From: Nitrospirota bacterium
Lineage (GTDB): Bacteria; Nitrospirota; Nitrospiria; Nitrospirales; UBA8639
NCBI GenBank assembly: GCA_029879555.1
Contig: JAOUQB010000128.1
Location: 1-6,841 of the forward strand
DNA length: 6,841 bases
Direction: 5' to 3'
The notes beneath the pieces were generated by a model. The model did not search any database. It was not told the origin of the DNA and saw nothing but the letters and a program-made list of their open reading frames with translations. Shown piece after piece: positions 4,675 through 6,841 of this stretch (the stretch's first letter is position 1; the number at the start of each line of letters is the position of its first letter). The position numbers were made by a program, and so were the translations under genes.

Positions 4675-6841
4675 CTATTCCATCAATTGAACCGACTCCA
4701 AAAGCTGATGTGCTCCTGGATCGTGAGGCGTCAAAGCCAAGAGGTGCTTGGCAAATTGTAGGGCTTTGGGGCGATTGCCTTCATCCCGATACAGAGAAGC
4801 CAGCATTAACACCAATGGCGGATTGTTCGGGTGACGTTGGTAGGTCTCGTTTAATACCCCCAATGCCTGCGTGTTTTTCCCGGCCGAACTTAAGGCCACG
4901 GCATACACATATCCGTGCCGTGGGTTGTCAGGTCCGAGTGTGGTAGCCTGCTCGAACATTGCGAGCGCTTCGTCTTTTTTACCATTTCGAACCAATAAAA
5001 GGCCAAGCGCATGAAGCACATCGGCATTGTCTGGCACCAGCGTGAGCGCTTTTCGAAGAGTCGCTTCTCCATCCTGCTCTCGATTCTGCAACCGATAGAG
5101 GTCTGCCAAGTTCACGAGGGCTGGGAAAAAGTGTTCGTCCTGCTTCAAGGCCATCTGGTAGGCCTCCTCAGCTTCCTTCAACTGCCCACGGTCCATGAAG
5201 ACTAGTCCGCGATTTAAATGGGCCTCAGGTCTTTCAGCAATGGCCAATTGAGCCTGGAGATAATCGTCAACGGCCTGGTTAAGTTTTTGCCGGCCATCAG
5301 GAGATAACGAATCCAATGGGATAGACGCCAGTTGGCGACCGGCTTCAATCCGGACAGCCCGAATCTTATCGGTCAACAGATGCTGCGCCAATACAGATCG
5401 ATTTTTGGGAGCGATGGTTTCCAGAGCTCTCAACGCGCCTATGCGAACCAAGGGATCTTCATCATGAAGCCCGAGAGTCATGGCCTCCAGGGTGGTCGGG
5501 CCTGCATAGTTCCCTAAGAGAGATAGCGCCGAGGCCCGAATGATTCCGGGTTGCGTGTGTTCTTTAACCAGATTCGCGAGTAGTCGATCAGCCTCGGGAG
5601 AACCTTTCCTCCCGGCTTCCAATGCTTCCCCGTAATGGGTTCCGTTTCGCCGAGGATCTCCGTATCGTTTTTCTACCTCCCTGGCTGCCCATTGAGCCGT
5701 TCGATTTTGGTGGCATTTTGCGCACGCATTGGGAGTGCCCAGTGTCACCGAAAGATCCGGACGCGGAATACGGAGACTGTGATCACGTCTCGGATCGACG
5801 ACCATATAGGTCTTGGCCGGCATATGGCATTCAACACACTGAGCTCCGGTCGACCCGGAAGGATGGAAATGGTGTGCAGGAGAGTCAAAGGTCTCCGAAC
5901 GGTGGCATCGAGTGCAAAGGGCGTTGCCGGTGGTGCGTAATTGTAAGCCATGCGGTTCATGGCAATCATGGCAGGTCACCCCCTTTTGAAACATTTTACT
6001 TTGGAGGAAAGACCCATAGACATACACTTCCTCATCGATTTGGCCATCGGGATGGTACAATCGTTCTTCGAGTAGCGCAGGCAAATAATGATCCAGAAAC
6101 GGTTGCCCCGCATGCGCCTTTTCGGAAATAACGCTACGCCGTGAATGACAGCGGGCACACGTATCAATTTCCAAAGAAGAGGGCGTGCCTTTTTGAAGTA
6201 CTGCCGTATTGGCAGCAGGATTCAGTTGCCATGATTCCTTCTGGAAAGCCGGTAATTGTACGGATAGTCCTTTAGCATTATAGGATCCCGAGGATTTTCC
6301 CGCCTCCGAGGCCCTTGCCCAATCCACGTGGTGGGCACCCGGTCCATGGCAGGCCTCACACCCTACATTGAGATCGCTCCAGGTCGTTGTATAGGAATCC
6401 TGAGAAACGTCGTAGTGTTTCTGAAGATTTGTCGAATGGCAGTCTGCGCACATGTAATTCCAATTCTGGTTCGGGCCTGTCCAATGTAACGGGTCTGTGC
6501 GATTGATGTGTTCATCAGGATACAGGTGGAACCAGCGCTGTCCGCCAGCCTCTTTCGACCGAGTGTCCCAGGCAATGCTGAGTGCCTGAAGTCGGCCTTT
6601 CGAAAAAGGGATGAGGTACTGTTGCAAAGGATCAATACCAAATGTATAGGCGACTTTGTATTCATGTAGTTGGCCATCCGAACCATTGGTCTTGACCATG
6701 AATGTGTTGTTCACGCGAGAGAAATGAAAGGTCTGATCTCCGTGAGCAAAAGCCTCGTCATTAAAATTCCCCAGCACGGTATTCGGATCGGCTGGTTGCA
6801 TTGAATAGGCATGGTGAGAGATCTGCCAGGCTTCATATTGG
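4675..6841 (-). CDS. Multiheme c-type cytochrome with HEAT and TPR repeats (5' end outside window)
   Basis: The frame is open from the right edge to a TAG at 4675-4677. The first methionine, at 6801, is unlikely to be the start, because the preceding codons read QYEAWQISHHAYS, a conserved heme-protein segment. Seven CXXCH heme sites are visible; counted from that methionine, their first cysteines are at 118, 148, 215, 277, 296, 322 and 360. Nearby features typical of such cytochromes include CEACHGPG, CHDCHEPHG with an extra histidine, and CHMPAKTYM. Residues about 405-495 look like HEAT repeats (alternating helices with LGNYAG and DEDPLVRIGALRAL). Residues about 523-700 are TPR units (for example AHLNRGLVFMDRGQLKEAE, FFPALVNLADLYR and LHALGLLLVRNGKKDEA). 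Family knowledge places such proteins outside the cytoplasm, in electron transfer or redox chemistry; the substrate and partners are unknown. The missing N-terminus should contain an export signal and probably at least one more heme site (inference). No terminator is evident downstream. Confidence 0.93.
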   Translation of the reverse strand, partial: QYEAWQISHHAYSMQPADPNTVLGNFNDEAFAHGDQTFHFSRVNNTFMVKTNGSDGQLHEYKVAYTFGIDPLQQYLIPFSKGRLQALSIAWDTRSKEAGGQRWFHLYPDEHINRTDPLHWTGPNQNWNYMCADCHSTNLQKHYDVSQDSYTTTWSDLNVGCEACHGPGAHHVDWARASEAGKSSGSYNAKGLSVQLPAFQKESWQLNPAANTAVLQKGTPSSLEIDTCARCHSRRSVISEKAHAGQPFLDHYLPALLEERLYHPDGQIDEEVYVYGSFLQSKMFQKGVTCHDCHEPHGLQLRTTGNALCTRCHRSETFDSPAHHFHPSGSTGAQCVECHMPAKTYMVVDPRRDHSLRIPRPDLSVTLGTPNACAKCHQNRTAQWAAREVEKRYGDPRRNGTHYGEALEAGRKGSPEADRLLANLVKEHTQPGIIRASALSLLGNYAGPTTLEAMTLGLHDEDPLVRIGALRALETIAPKNRSVLAQHLLTDKIRAVRIEAGRQLASIPLDSLSPDGRQKLNQAVDDYLQAQLAIAERPEAHLNRGLVFMDRGQLKEAEEAYQMALKQDEHFFPALVNLADLYRLQNREQDGEATLRKALTLVPDNADVLHALGLLLVRNGKKDEALAMFEQATTLGPDNPRHGYVYAVALSSAGKNTQALGVLNETYQRHPNNPPLVLMLASLYRDEGNRPKALQFAKHLLALTPHDPGAHQLLESVQLME

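Noticed and set aside
1..6841. The four genes as one novel operon-encoded system.
   Set aside because: Spacers of 183 and 246 bp, a separate candidate promoter for the sulfatase and a probable terminator after it argue against a single unit, and no shared pathway is evident.

Overview
The window carries four protein-coding genes, all on the minus strand, so they read from right to left. In transcription order they are: (1) a large multiheme c-type cytochrome with HEAT and TPR repeats, 5'-truncated by the right window edge (6841 to 4675); (2) a small lipoprotein (4491 to 4201); (3) an exported sulfatase (3954 to 2407); and (4) a membrane protein fused to a spermidine-synthase-like domain, which runs off the left edge (2270 or 2327 to 1). 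No tRNA, rRNA, CRISPR array, insertion sequence or phage gene is visible, and no stretch of 300 bases or more lacks a gene.

The organism is most likely a Gram-negative-type bacterium with a c-type cytochrome maturation system. The evidence is at least seven CXXCH heme sites, a Sec signal peptide on the sulfatase, a lipobox protein and clear Shine-Dalgarno sequences. Protein style and moderate GC would fit an environmental respiratory lineage such as Nitrospirota, but this is impressionistic and not proven by the sequence.

Region by region: 6841-4675 is the cytochrome. 4674-4492 is an AT-rich spacer leading to the lipoprotein, which has a near-perfect ribosome binding site. 4200-3955 is a spacer holding a candidate sigma70-type promoter for the sulfatase and, upstream of it, three helically phased copies of a 10-bp motif. 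3954-2407 is the sulfatase, with all the usual active-site positions in place but a non-consensus C-T-A-G-R formylglycine site. 2406-2328 contains a perfect 14-bp-stem hairpin that probably terminates sulfatase transcription. It sits almost on top of an alternative start codon of the last gene.

Nothing shows that the four genes form one pathway. The spacers (183 and 246 bp), a separate candidate promoter and the hairpin argue for mostly independent transcription units pointing the same way. The points most worth a second look are the apparent loss of aminopropyltransferase catalytic residues in the spermidine-synthase-like fusion, the cytochrome-HEAT-TPR architecture, the unusual sulfatase activation site, and the phased repeats upstream of the sulfatase. 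I found no convincing evidence of a wholly new multi-gene system.
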